Source: Azorinus chamasolen
Taxonomy: Eukaryota; Mollusca; Bivalvia; Cardiida; Solecurtidae
Assembly: GCA_963576725.1 (NCBI GenBank)
Contig: OY755241.1
Location: forward strand, 55,056,484-55,120,483
Direction of reading: 5' to 3'
Length of the DNA: 64,000 bases
Position numbers and translations under genes: made by a program. Below the pieces are notes generated by a model. The model did no database searches and was not told where the DNA came from. It saw only the letters and a list, made by a program, of their open reading frames with translations. Positions 43,972 to 55,500 of the stretch are shown here, one piece after another (position 1 is the first letter of the stretch; every line of letters begins with the position of its first letter).

Positions 43972-44179
43972 TTAACCCTTTACTCCATAAATATGCATTT
44001 CAATGCTGCTGCAAACAGAGAAGATCCCTTAAGGTCTGCTCTGTTTGCTTATGGAATAATTTATATCAGATTCTAAAGTTTCAGCCGTGGCCAAAATGCA
44101 TTATTATAACAAATTAATCTAATAGATATTTAATGACGTCATTACTTTTAACACGAATATTCATGAAGAAAAGGGTTAA
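43972..44179. mobile_element. T4-A element, core deleted
   Basis: TTAACCCTTTACTCC...GAAAAGGGTTAA. Confidence 0.75.
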
Positions 44180-44290
44180 CCCATATCTCTCTAACGGTGA
44201 TCTGACTTTCAACAGGATCCAATGTGTTTGAAATTCCTTCAGTAGATTCTGAACAACCTTGATCCTTTCAGAAGTAGTCAAAATTGCACA

Positions 44291-44400
44291 GGTATCCATG
44301 CTTATAAAACTTGAGTCTGACTTCGTTCTCAAGTTTTTGATTGGTCAGATTTGAGCCTTTGGCTCAAATCTGACTAATCAAAAGCTTGAGAATCCAAATT
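44291..44400. repeat. PAL-1 palindrome
   Basis: CCATGCTTATAAAACTTGAG..., hairpin CAGATTTGAGCCTTTGGCTCAAATCTG. Confidence 0.75.
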
Positions 44401-44409
44401 TGAGCAGAC

Positions 44410-44690
44410 ATTTTTTTCACAGCGGGACCTGGGTTGTACGAAATAATGATATGAGGAATATTTATTAGCTGTTTTTTATATGGATTATGTTCACAAGAAT
44501 AGAATCTATTTGGTATTGGTAGAAACTGTAGAAATCAGATTTATAAATAATTCCGTAAGCAAACGGGGTTGATCCTATTCAGACGACTGCTTCAGGAACC
44601 GTCTGAGCTGGGTCTACTCTGTTTGCAAAACAAAATTAATGCGTGAAAAAGTGTTTCTATGAAAGGAAGGCGTTTACTGGCTTCCGTGTA
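44410..44690. mobile_element. T4-A element, degraded
   Basis: GTAAGCAAACGGGGTTGATC, core GACGACTGCTTCAGGAACCG, CTACTCTGTTTGCAAA. Confidence 0.55.
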
Positions 44691-44980
44691 ATATACAGTA
44701 GAACATATCTAAACCAATCGTTAAATTTGGTACACCTGCCTAAAAGTATCTAAATATCTAAATTCTTCTCTACTAGAATTCCGATTTGAAGAGGTTTCAC
44801 TGAATTGACAAGTTTCAGATTTCTTCCGAAGAAAAGTCTAAACATTGTATGATAGTTAGCTATGAAGAATGTGACTTTCGTTCTGCAGAGATCAAACTTT
44901 TGCTTTTAACTCAGACTTGACATTTCCCTGTAGGAGCCGTCTAATCAGCATAGATACAAATAAAGGTGCGTACACATATA

Positions 44981-45174
44981 CAGTAAAACCTCTCTATAGC
45001 GGTCACTAAATTATATTAATTAGTTGGTATTTAGAGAAAGTGGCTGCGTTCTGTTTTACTTTCACCACGAAGTAAATTTTTACTTCGTGCTTTCACCTTA
45101 CTTTAAGCAGCCACCTGCCTTTAACACAAAATACTTGATGTAATATAGTGGCCGTTATAAGAGAGGTTTTACTG
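44981..45174. mobile_element. T2-1 element with substituted centre
   Basis: CAGTAAAACCTCTCTATAGC...GAGAGGTTTTACTG with TA flanks. The usual core is replaced by CACGAAGTAAATTTTTACTTCGTG. Confidence 0.85.
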
Positions 45175-45428
45175 TACTAAAATCGTCACTTCTCCACCAA
45201 ACCGTCTGTTATGACCACACTTTAGTATGGTATCGAAGAGACGATTCTAAAGAGTTGTCACAGCCTAGAGTTTGGTGGAGAAATAAAGAAGTTATTCTTG
45301 AAAATATTTGGACCTCTGAATCAGGGTCTGCTCTGTTTGCTTATAACATAATGTAAATAAGCCATTGTTTAAATGCCATTATGAATAAATCATCAACATA
45401 TAAGTAATAGTCATACATTTATTAATTC

Positions 45429-45644
45429 TTAACCCATTCCCGCATATTGACGCCTTTTGACGCTTCTGTAAAAGTTATTTTGTGAAACTATTGTGATAGA
45501 TCGCAGGAGCAAATGCTCTATTTATCACAATGGTTTCAAAACTACAATATTCTGAAAATGTCCTTTTCCATAGTAAATGCTCCTTTTTGGTAGATTTAAT
45601 CAAAGAGGTTGGATCTAAAAATAGCCTATGCGGCAATGGGTTAA
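45429..45644. mobile_element. T4-B element, full
   Basis: TTAACCCATTCCCGCATATT...GCGGCAATGGGTTAA; left core arm shortened. Confidence 0.8.
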
Positions 45645-45721
45645 GGTCAAAGGTTAATAAGACAAACAATGTGATTTCCTCTATAAGATTATGTATTCAA
45701 ATGAAATTCTGGTTTAAATAG

Positions 45722-45990
45722 TCACTGTTTGAAACACACTAAATTCTCTCGGTACCGTTTTATTGCACGATGGAACATCCACTTTTGTTCATGTTTTAAT
45801 GTGGGAAACGAAGGGAGGTAAATGTGCAAACAGTGTAGACCCATATCAGCGTCCGCCTGCAGGAGCCCTCTGATCTGGGTCTGCACTGTTTGTCGTTCAG
45901 AACCCTCTTGCAAGGGTATTTCGTTCTGAATGGATTCTATCGTTAAATTATGATGGGTCATTCCATTTTGAAAATTCAGCACTCAAAGGA
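45722..45990. mobile_element. T4-like element, unclassified
   Basis: GTGCAAACAGTGTAGACCCA, CGCCTGCAGGAGCCCTCTGA, GGGTCTGCACTGTTTGTCGT. Confidence 0.45.
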
Positions 45991-46136
45991 ATGTATGAGG
46001 GACTTGGAACAATCGTTTATTGTAAGTTTATTTGTTTCACAAGATATAGTGTCATCCTTGTTGAAATCGCTAGTCAGTTTAGCATATGCCGGTATGAACC
46101 ACCCTATGCTCTGATACAGTGCCTAATTCCTTACCT

Positions 46137-46327
46137 TTAACCCTTTCCTCCATAAATACGCCTTTCTACGTCTCTTGTAAAAGTCACCGCAGGAGCAAAT
46201 GCTCTATTTATCACAATGGTTTCAAATTACAACATTCTAAAAGTTTCCCTTTCTCTAGTTAATGCTTCTTTTCGGTAGATTTATTCAAAGTGGTTGGATC
46301 TAAAAATTGCCTTTGAGGTAATGGGTT
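46137..46327. mobile_element. T4-B element, one arm lost
   Basis: TTAACCCTTTCCTCC...GAGGTAATGGGTTGAA. Confidence 0.75.
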
Positions 46328-46333
46328 GAAGGC

Positions 46334-46427
46334 TTAAACCTTTTCCTCATATAAACATATTTTCACACCTTTGCAATCAGAGAAAATCCAGATCAAATGA
46401 CTCCTGTTGGCGCCGTCTGATCAGGGT

Positions 46428-46472
<45 letters not shown>

Positions 46473-46587
46473 ATGGAATAATAACATATCTAATATGGGT
46501 TCTAATTATACCCGTGTGTATATCACTTAATAAGATACTCAGGGTGTCATTATATTTTACATGAATATTCAACAGGACAAGGGTTAA
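46334..46587. mobile_element. T4-A element with (GT)n insert
   Basis: TTAAACCTTTTCCTC...GACAAGGGTTAA; (TG)n at 46428-46468 replaces the right core flank. Confidence 0.75.
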
Positions 46588-46799
46588 AGGCAGACACGTG
46601 CAACACCCTTTGCCAAAATACTTTATAAATTACATCCACGAAACGCCTAAAAACAGGTTATACCGTAATATGATCAGAATCTACACTGTTTTCTGCAACT
46701 AGTTAACTCATTCTCTCCTACTACTTATTGCCCTAAATAAAAATCACTTCTTGAAACCATTGTGATAAATAGAGCATTTGCTCCATTGAAGGTTGTTAA

Positions 46800-47200
46800 A
46801 GGTTTTCTTTATAGTTAAATAAGACAATCTAGCCCAGTCCCCTCGCGGTCATATGCTTTGAATTATCAACAATATCAGCAATTTAGGCAGAATTTCACTA
46901 GAAGACTACTCCTTTCAAATATCGTTAGTTCTGGCCACTGGTTTTAGGAAAAATACATTTGAATATTTATTTTGATTTCCACGACAACCAAGGTTCAACA
47001 AATCAATTTAGCAATTTTGTCAGACCATGATACTAATATAATTTATGTACAATATGGTTACATTCTGCCTTGTAAATTTGGAGGAGATGCCGTTTAAAGC
47101 ACGGACGGACTGAAAGATGAATGTACGGACGGACGGACACCGAATCATAAAAAAACACATCTGAGAATACTTAAGTGTGAAAAATCTGGAAACTACAAAA
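46800..47200. other. Unassigned DNA
   Basis: Contains GGACGGAC repeats at 47100-47140; otherwise nothing recognised. Confidence 0.4.
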
Positions 47201-47212
47201 GAAGTGTAGCTT

Positions 47213-47290
47213 GATAGAGATTGTGGTGAAACAGTTGATAGGTCTAGACTGTGTGGCTTGATAATAATAATAATCTTTATTACCTCCAGA
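47213..47290 (+). repeat. Partner segment of the SINE-like repeat
   Basis: TAGAGATTG...CTAGACTGTGTGGCT here matches the 50 bp just before the tRNA-like unit (47930-47980). Here it is followed by (ATA)n and CTTTATTACC instead of the tRNA part, like a SINE/LINE tail. Confidence 0.4.
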
Positions 47291-47972
47291 TAAGGAGAGC
47301 ATTCATATAAATGGATACAAACAGTGCATTGGTGTTTATACATATACAGTGAACAAACTAATGACATGAAAAATATGAAGCCGCTATGTGGCGATGTACA
47401 CCTGTGTGTAGCTGTTTCCCTTTTCTGAAGCAACTACACCCAAATACGCCACAGCCCATAGAATGGCATGCTTAAGGTAATGAAGCAGAGGTACATACAT
47501 GTACAATATCATTACAACTGCCGCAATACCCATACCGGTCCCTCCACTCCATCAATGCAGCGAGCCAAATAAACCCGAAATACATTAGTTGGACGTGCTA
47601 CAATGATGGAATAGAGAAAATGATATCACACATTCGGCATCGAAAAAGAAAACAAAATAGAAATATTATGATTACCTCGCTTCAGCACCCACTATCGAAA
47701 CGAAATATAGAAGGTGGTTGAGGTATGCCACTCAATTATATACAAAACACAAATTTCAGTGGTGGCAGAAAATCCGACGACAACTAAAACAAAACTTTTT
47801 CACCATGTTACATTTGGCGCCCAACGTAAATAACGCGCAGTGTAATTTATATGAAAAAAATGTAAATATTAGAAACTCGTGGAGTGTACTTATTGTAAGA
47901 ATTCTTGTGAAGAGGATGTCTGTAGCCGGGTAGAGATTGCTGTGAGCCCCAGCTGATAGATCTAGACTATGT

Positions 47973-48045
47973 GGCTGGATAGCGCAGTTGGTAGAGTGTT
48001 GGCATGGTAAGCCAAAGGCCCGTGGTTCGAGTCCCACTCGAGAAC
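47973..48045 (+). repeat. tRNA-Thr-like repeat (probable SINE head)
   Basis: A-box TAGCGCAGTTGG and B-box GGTTCGAGTCC, an anticodon stem TTGGC/GCCAA with loop ATGGTAA (anticodon GGT), and a T arm GTGG/CCAC. The acceptor stem GGCTGGA/TCGAGAA pairs poorly and no terminal consensus follows, so a SINE or tRNA-derived repeat is likelier than a working tRNA gene. Confidence 0.55.
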
Positions 48046-48069
48046 ATTTTTACCATGTTACGGAAGTAA

Positions 48070-48690
48070 ATAGGTTAAATCCAGGCTTTAAAAACAGATT
48101 CCATCTACTGCTAGGCAGTCTATATCTAGTTTCCTGTGCTAATCCTAATATCATGCGCATCGTGACATAGAAGTGTTACAACTACATGTATACGTCTGTT
48201 TTAGTTCATTATTACTAATATAAAGTATAATGTACATATAATAATACATATACTTGTATTGTATTCAATCTGTAGGCTGCTACTTATTTATTTTATATTA
48301 ACTCATAACTCTTTTTTTCAATTTGTATTAAATGAACACAATATACGATAGTCACAAGGTCCACGTGTTTTTGGGGAAAATCAAATTACGTTATGTTGAC
48401 ATTGTCAAATATGTTTAATGTCATTTGAAAAGAAAACAATCTCGGTACGATGTACCCTTTCTTGACAGGATTTGATTTTGTTTATTTCTCTTTTATTTCA
48501 TTTTACGTGTCTACAGGGGGGCTGACTATTATCTAACCATTTGATTGCGTAAAACGCATGCAGTCATTTGTAGACAATACAGATCCAGAACAGAGTGTTC
48601 CTAGATGAGCCATATCTAACCCGAGCCTTTCAAATCTAAATATTTCATACTGACTGGCTGTTCCATCTTGAACATTCGGCATCTCCCCAG
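48070..48690. other. Unassigned DNA
   Basis: AT-rich, no exon; a weak T4-A trace near 48570. Confidence 0.4.
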
Positions 48691-48692
48691 GA

Positions 48693-48915
48693 TTAACCCC
48701 ATATCTGCTAAGCATTCATGTGAGAAATAATGACAGCATGAATATTTATTAGCTGGATTTTTATTATGTATTAAACTGTCAAGGTTTTGTTTACTTTGAC
48801 AAGAACTGTGAAATCCGATTTAAACCATTTCATAAGCAAACATAACAGATCCGTAGTCTGGGTCTATTCTGTTTGCAAGAGCTGGAAAAGGCGTTTATAT
48901 GTAGAAAAGGGTTAA
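48693..48915. mobile_element. T4-A element, core deleted
   Basis: TTAACCCCATATCTGC...GAAAAGGGTTAA. Confidence 0.75.
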
Positions 48916-48949
48916 GCACGCTATGACCTATCCTTGATTACAGCATACA

Positions 48950-49035
48950 ATCAATTTGGAACCAGATGAGACGCCGAGTAAGCCAAAGGCCCTGATTTCG
49001 ACTAACTCGGCGTCTAGTCAGGATCCAAAATGTAT
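48950..49035. mobile_element. T4-C core split by tRNA-like filler
   Basis: GAGACGCCGAGT, then 24 foreign bases (48980-49003), then AACTCGGCGTCT. The filler begins AAGCCAAAGGCCC. Confidence 0.75.
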
Positions 49036-49088
49036 TACGTATCTAGTTATGTTTTTGAGAAAAAATGGAAGTAAGTCTATTTCAATAG

Positions 49089-49277
49089 ATGGCCTTTTCT
49101 ATCGGATATTTAAACGTCAGGAAATCTCCAGGTACTCTTGTCATTTATCACAAAAATCTGGGCTTCAAATTTGTCATATCAAAAAGGAAGCGTTTGCAAA
49201 TGCCATCATGATATCTCGAGATACCCGTTCTGCAAAATCATTTCTGCACCCGAGACGACCGAGGGGACGTCTCGAAA
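49089..49277 (+). promoter_or_regulatory. Copy 2 upstream region shared with copy 1
   Basis: Homologous to the copy 1 upstream region. TATTTAA at 49107-49113, about 165 bp before ATG, is a possible TATA-like element conserved in both. Confidence 0.45.
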
Positions 49278-49336
49278 ATGAATATCTTCTTTGTAACCAT
49301 TTTGGTTGGCCTCGGCTATTCTTGTTACGCTGTTGA
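49208..49336 (+). promoter_or_regulatory. Overlapping upstream ORF of copy 2
   Basis: 42 codons beginning MISRDTRSAKSFLHP, out of frame with exon 1, TGA at 49336. Collinear with the copy 1 uORF with only substitutions. Confidence 0.4.
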
Positions 49337-49517
49337 TCTCACACGTCAGGCCAATGCCTTTGGACCGGATGTTGTTGAGGCAGTAGTCAACATAATTCGC
49401 GAGTCATGCCTGTTTACAGACGACAAGAGGTTTTTGCGGCGCCTGGCTTATGTGGAATCTCAGGATGGTTCGTCCCCAGATACGTTTCGCGCTGGGTACT
49501 ACGGCGGCATTTGGCAG
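49278..49517 (+). CDS. Copy 2 exon 1
   Basis: 80 codons from ATG, donor CAG|GTATTG as in copy 1. It has a signal peptide (MNIFFVTILVGLGYSCYA) and the same VESQDG and GGIWQ motifs. The first 45 nt of intron 1 are also conserved with copy 1, then copy 2 is interrupted by a T4-A element. Confidence 0.9.
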
Positions 49518-52500
49518 GTATTGAACAATGAACTTTATATCAGTGGTTTAGCGCAGTATTACTGTTACCCATTATCCGTTTATTCCATGAATATTCATGT
49601 ACGAAATAATGACATATGAATATTAATTAATAAATATTTATAATAGCATATGTATATAGAACTATTTGGCAAAGGCAGAAACTGTAGAATCATGTTCATA
49701 TTAATTTATAAGCAAACAGAGCAGACCCTGATCAGACGGCTCATACAGGGGCCGTCTGATCATGGTATACTCAGCAGTTTGCAAAGCGGTGGAAAGGCGT
49801 TTTTTCTGGAGTAAAGTGTTACTCAACCTTTCTTTAATTTGTTTACCTCATGAAATTTAATATTAAGAAATACTGACAGAATGGATATTTATCCGATAAT
49901 TTTTGTACATGTAGAGGCATTATGGAAAAAAAACCTTTGTGAAAACCTGTTGAATCAAAATCTATATTATTGCATAAGTAAACAGAGCACACTATGATCA
50001 GGCGGCACTTACAGAAGCCATCTGAGTTGGTTAACCCATTCCCTCATATTGACGACTTTTGACGACTCTGTAAAAGTCACTTTGTGAAACCATTGCGATT
50101 AAAAGTCACTTTGTGAAACCATTGTGATAAAAAGAGAATCTGCTCCTATAGGAGCAAATGCTCTATTTATCACAATGGTTTCAATCTACAAAATTCTAAA
50201 ATATTCCTTTTCTTTAGTTAATGCTCCTTTTCGGTAAATTTATTCAAAGAGGTTGGATCTAAAAATAGCCTACGAGGTTATGGGTTAACTCAGTTTGCAA
50301 ATGGGTAAAAGGCGTCTTTGACAAGTAAAGGTTAAAGGCTAAAACCTGCTCCTCTTTTTTCTGACATGATCTGAAGTTGTTTAAGAAATAATAAATTCAT
50401 ACCAGTGTTTTATCGTGCAATCGAACACTGGTAGGAGTTGAGATGCGTAGTAATTAAATCACGAGGTCGATAGGCCGAGTGATTTAATTATAAGCATCTC
50501 AACGACCACCCGTCCTATAGGAGCCGTCTGATCAGGGTCTGCTCTGTTCGCTTATAACATGATATCGGTCTGACTCTTCAGTTTTTATCAGAGCAAAAAA
50601 TCCTTTGAATACTTTACACATGATGAATTTATATATTTAATTAATATTCGTGATGTCATAATATCTTACATGAATATTAAATAGGTAAAGGGTTAAGAAA
50701 AAGAACAAAAAAATAATCTTCCGTGGAGTGTTCATTTATCAAGCGTCATTTGACATATTAACCCTTTCCTCCATAAATACACTTTTCTACACCCCTGTAA
50801 TAGTAACTTCTTGAAACCATTGTGATAAACAGAGCATTTGCTCCAACGGAGCAATAGTTTCAAACTACAAAATTCTAAAATTTTCTTTTCTCTAATAAAT
50901 GCTCCTTTTCAGTAGATTATTCAAAGTGGTTGTATCTAAAAATAGCCTATGAGGTAAAGGGTTAATCGGCAAAATAACCGCACTGTTTGTGGCGACACGT
51001 TATCATCGATCTTACTTTTGAGGAGGTAAAGCACCGGGGTAACGTTGCAATTAGATATAGGCTGGGTCCTGGTCATGGTTACCGTAGCACCCCACTAGAC
51101 CCTTTATTTCATGGGTACCAATTGTTCGTTTTAGGAGAGGAATTTAATAAGCTCTTAGCTTTCATTCGAGTCCTTCTTAGAAGCTATGTACATTGATGCA
51201 TGTTGTATATTTCAATAATAAAATATGTTTTATCCAATGCGTCATAACTTTGCTTTTAGAGACAGTAGAAGGACAAAACAAAAACCAAAGTAAAGCAGAG
51301 ACATATAGCTTAAATATGGTATGTCATTGTATTAATATTCATAAGTGTATTCTTATTAATATGAACGAGGAAGTAAAATGCATTCTTTTAGGAAAAAGGG
51401 AGTTTGTGTTTAGTCTGAGAGGTCTATTAGTGCACACGAGTTATTGAATTCAGGTTTGAATGTTTTCATATGATCATACAATGAAAATAAACCATCTTTG
51501 GTTCAGATAATATTTCTATGAATATTAATACCATATCTATGTTCATGAATATTAATAGGTGTCTAAGGACCCAAGCTGTTTGCCACTCGGTCAATAGTGT
51601 CTCCAAAGCTACACTTGATCGAACTGAAAGTTAGAGAAAAGTTCAGCATGTCAGAGATTGTACAAACATTATCATGGTAAACGGTTGAGTGTTCGAGTGG
51701 CATGTTCTTGAATGTTTGATTGGCACGTCATTTGTATGTTTGAGTGGCCCGTCCTTGAAGTCTTCGGTTTATGTAACCATTGTCATGTCTAGCTGAATTC
51801 TGTTTGTATACTTTCATAAATATTCTTTTCATCTTAAAAATACAAAATTCTTCTCAACTTCTATGCAAATACGTCTCAAAAGGTTTAGATCATGATAAGA
51901 CGCCGAGTGACTTGTTATCTAATCTGGATCTTGATGAGACGCCGAGTAAGTTGGTGTCTTATTTGGATCATGATGAGACGCCGCGGAATTTGGTGTCTTA
52001 TTTGGATCTTGATAAAACGTCGAATGACTTAGCATCTTATTTGGATATTGTGTCTACAGCAAATACATCATGCTATTGAAGTTTGCCATAAAGAACGTTG
52101 GCATACCTCTGCTGTACAGTAAGGCTACATTCACACTAGCGCTTGCAATCGTTAAAGACCACTGGCGACCTCTGAGACCTCTGCAACTGGCGATCGGCTG
52201 CGATTGTCGGCGACTAAATTCAAAAAAAAAAATGAGTCGCAGTCACATTGGAGATGCATCTGCGACAAGTTGTTGACGAGCGTGCGCCAAGTCACTGGTA
52301 TTCGTACGAAGGTTCCACGATCACGTCCGACCTGTTGTGTGGTCACGTGATCAATGCCTAGTCGCGGGTAATCTTTAGACAATCGCTGGTGCTCGCACGA
52401 CAGTCGTAGGTAATTGTACAAAGGTCGCTGATAGTCGTACCAATGACCAGTTAAAGATTGTAAGAGATCATCCTACGACGATCGCACGATTGCCTAAACC

Positions 52501-55500
52501 CTCTAAGTTTACCTCTAGTGCATGATTAACAACCTCTCTGGGACTGAAATTGGTCGCACGACTCGAAACGATTATCAACGATTACTGAAGACCACCCGCG
52601 ATTAGGTAACAAGTGACTTGTCGTGCGACCTTCGTATGAATATCGGCGACAAGAGGTCGCTATAAATCGTAAACAGGTCATAAGTGGTCGTGGGTCTAGT
52701 GGGACTGATCCCTTAGACTGTTGTACATGATCAACAATTTCTCTACGACAGAAATGCGACTGAAATTGGTCGTACGATTGAAAACGATTTACAACGATTA
52801 CTGAAGACCATCCGCGATTAACATTGACTTCTCGTGCAACCTTCGTACGAATATCGGCGACCAGAGATCGCAAGCAATCGTAAACAGGTATTAAGGGGTC
52901 GTAAGACCTAGTGGGACTGGGCCCTAAAGCCCTAGCCCCACTAGGTCTTAAGGCCACTTAAGACCTGTTTACGATTGTTAACGACCTCTGGTCGCAAATT
53001 TTCATACAAAGGTCGCACGGCAAGTCACTGATAATCGCCGGTGTTGACGGAAATTGTTCGCACGACTGAAAACGATTGCCATCGATTACCGTGCGACCAA
53101 CTTCAGTCGTTGATCATGCACAATAACCTCCTTACGATCGAACTGGTCGGTTTTAACTAATCGTGCAATCGCCGTCCGATGGTCTCCAACAAGATTTAAC
53201 AGGTCGCTGGTGATCTTCCCAATATTTGGTTGCATATAGTCTTTTCTTAGTTGCCATCCAATCTTATGACTGTCAGCAACCTTTCTACAATTATCTAAGA
53301 CTGTCGTGCGATCACCACCGACTGCCTACAGACTACCTGCGATTAGGCATAGATCACGCAACCATACAGCTATATCATCTGGTCCAAGAAGGCCCATTCT
53401 TCATATAGCTGTTCTAATAATAAATAACGTATTAAAAATAAAAAATAGGCTTGAAAACAATTTGATTTTCGCATCTTATCTGGATTTCTGAATTACTGTA
53501 ACTACGTTTTGATCACACATGTTATTTATAGTATCACTGCAATGTTATCTAATAGCACATGATGTACTAACCTTTATGGTTGAACCCCAACTGTTTGAGT
53601 CCAAGCAAACTAAGAGTCGCGTCTACATGTCGACGCTGTCATTTCTTGTTCAACATACATGTATCTACAAAATGGTATGGTACAATGGTCTGTATGTTGA
53701 TTTTGCAATACTATTTCATATATGAGCCGTACCATATCAAAAACCAAGCTTAATGCCATTCAAACAATGTAGACACAGATAAGATGCATGGCCTCCTACA
53801 GGAGCCGTCTAATTTGGGTCTACTTTGTGTCTGCAAAGGTATAAATAAATAAGCCTTTAGATGAGAAACAAGGTTAAAAGAAATAATATATGAATGTACA
53901 ATTGTACCAGTTCACTAAGACAAAAGATTTTAACCATTCCCTCGTTTTGACGCCCTTTGAACCCCTCCCTGTTTTGAAGCCCTTTGAACCCCTCCCTCTT
54001 TTTGACGCCCGTTGACCCATGCCCTCTTATCGACGCCTTTTGACGTTTTTATAAGTGTCACCTTTTAAAACCATTGTGATAAATAAAGCAAATTCCCCTT
54101 TTTCTTGTAACTGCTTCTTTTCAGTAAATCTATTCAAAGAAACTGGGTCTAAAATTGCCTTTGAGGCAATGGGTTAATATGGTTCAAGCTTTATCTCTTT
54201 ATTTCTTTCAGGTTGACAGGAGTACCTTCGTTACCACACAATACTCTACAACTTTACAGCTAGAGTACCAGATTATCCGAGACAAAATCGGCATTGACTG
54301 GAACAATGTCCAGTGGGTCGACCTCAGGAAACCACTGTATTCCGGTATTGCCGCTGCCTTGTATACACTGATGGAAAGCGCGCCGTTTGGAATCAGCTGG
54401 AAGACGGAAGAGCAGAGCCAATTCTGGGCCTCTCATTTCCACGGCGGTAGCTCGGCTTCAAATTTTTCACTATTGGCGTCGATTCTAGACCAGGGTATAC
54501 ACTTCTTCATTAATTGTCGCCGGAAATCGAAACACATGCATTGCTGTTGTGGAAACATTCGTGGTTACTGTTGCAAACAGTTTAGAATCAGGTCCCGAGG
54601 TTATAAATGGTTTTGCTTGAGTCTGAGATCATTCTCAAGCATCTGATTGGTCAGGTTCTCGGGCCCAGATGAGACACAGCGTAACTCGGTCTCTCATCAG
54701 GATCCAAACTGCATTATACAGGGGTTATGTTTTGTAGGAAATGAAAGGAGACAAAACAGTGACGAATTTAACAAATGACAACTTTTGCAGAAAATACATG
54801 ACAGCAAAAGGGTTCTAGATACTCGTATACAGAAGAACTTGTCTTAAACAGTCATTTATTTATTGAACATAGGAGTCTTTAAAAGCATGCGATTGTTTAG
54901 TGCAGGGCAAAAGCTACAGCCTGCCTTACAGAGCCATAATTATACCACTTTTTGATGGTCGCTTAAGATATGCTCTACTGTTTATACTTTGACTTATTTA
55001 ACCCTTTACCATTCTTTAACCCATTGCCTCATAGGCTGTTTTTAGATCAACCCTCTTTGAACAAATCTACCATATTTAATAGAGAAAAGGAAAATTTTAG
55101 ACTTTTAGCAATTTTTTTGTTTTCCACAACGGTTTCAGAAAGTGACTTTTTCAGACGCGGCAATAATGGAGTAATAAAGAATGGGTTAAAGAGAAAAGTC
55201 TGCTAGAAATTGGATCTACACAAATATTTACTTTTAATTCGACCAAAAGCTTTAGAGAAACTATTGACTAAGCATCAAATAACTTTGTTCCTGATGAGGC
55301 GCCGAGTTACTCGACGTCTCATCTGGATCCAAGTTTTTTGCAACTGTAACAAATGTCACTGTTAGCGGGGTAGAGGTTAGAAAGACTTACTGTAAACAAC
55401 ATTCCTTAGTTCTCCATGCATCAGTAAATGAATACAGCGGAGTACATATATAATGGTACATGTACTACCTACAGTGTAATTTTCTCGTGCATGGCAGAAC

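Noticed and set aside
47973..48045. Functional tRNA-Thr gene
   Set aside because: The acceptor stem pairs poorly and flanks match another repeat copy, so SINE-like origin is preferred.
48956..49336. A 126-codon frame upstream of copy 2
   Set aside because: It runs through a T4-C remnant; only the last 42 codons (the uORF) are conserved with copy 1.
50987..51196. 69-codon frame as a gene
   Set aside because: The stretch is homologous to intron 1 of copy 1 and is not conserved as a frame.
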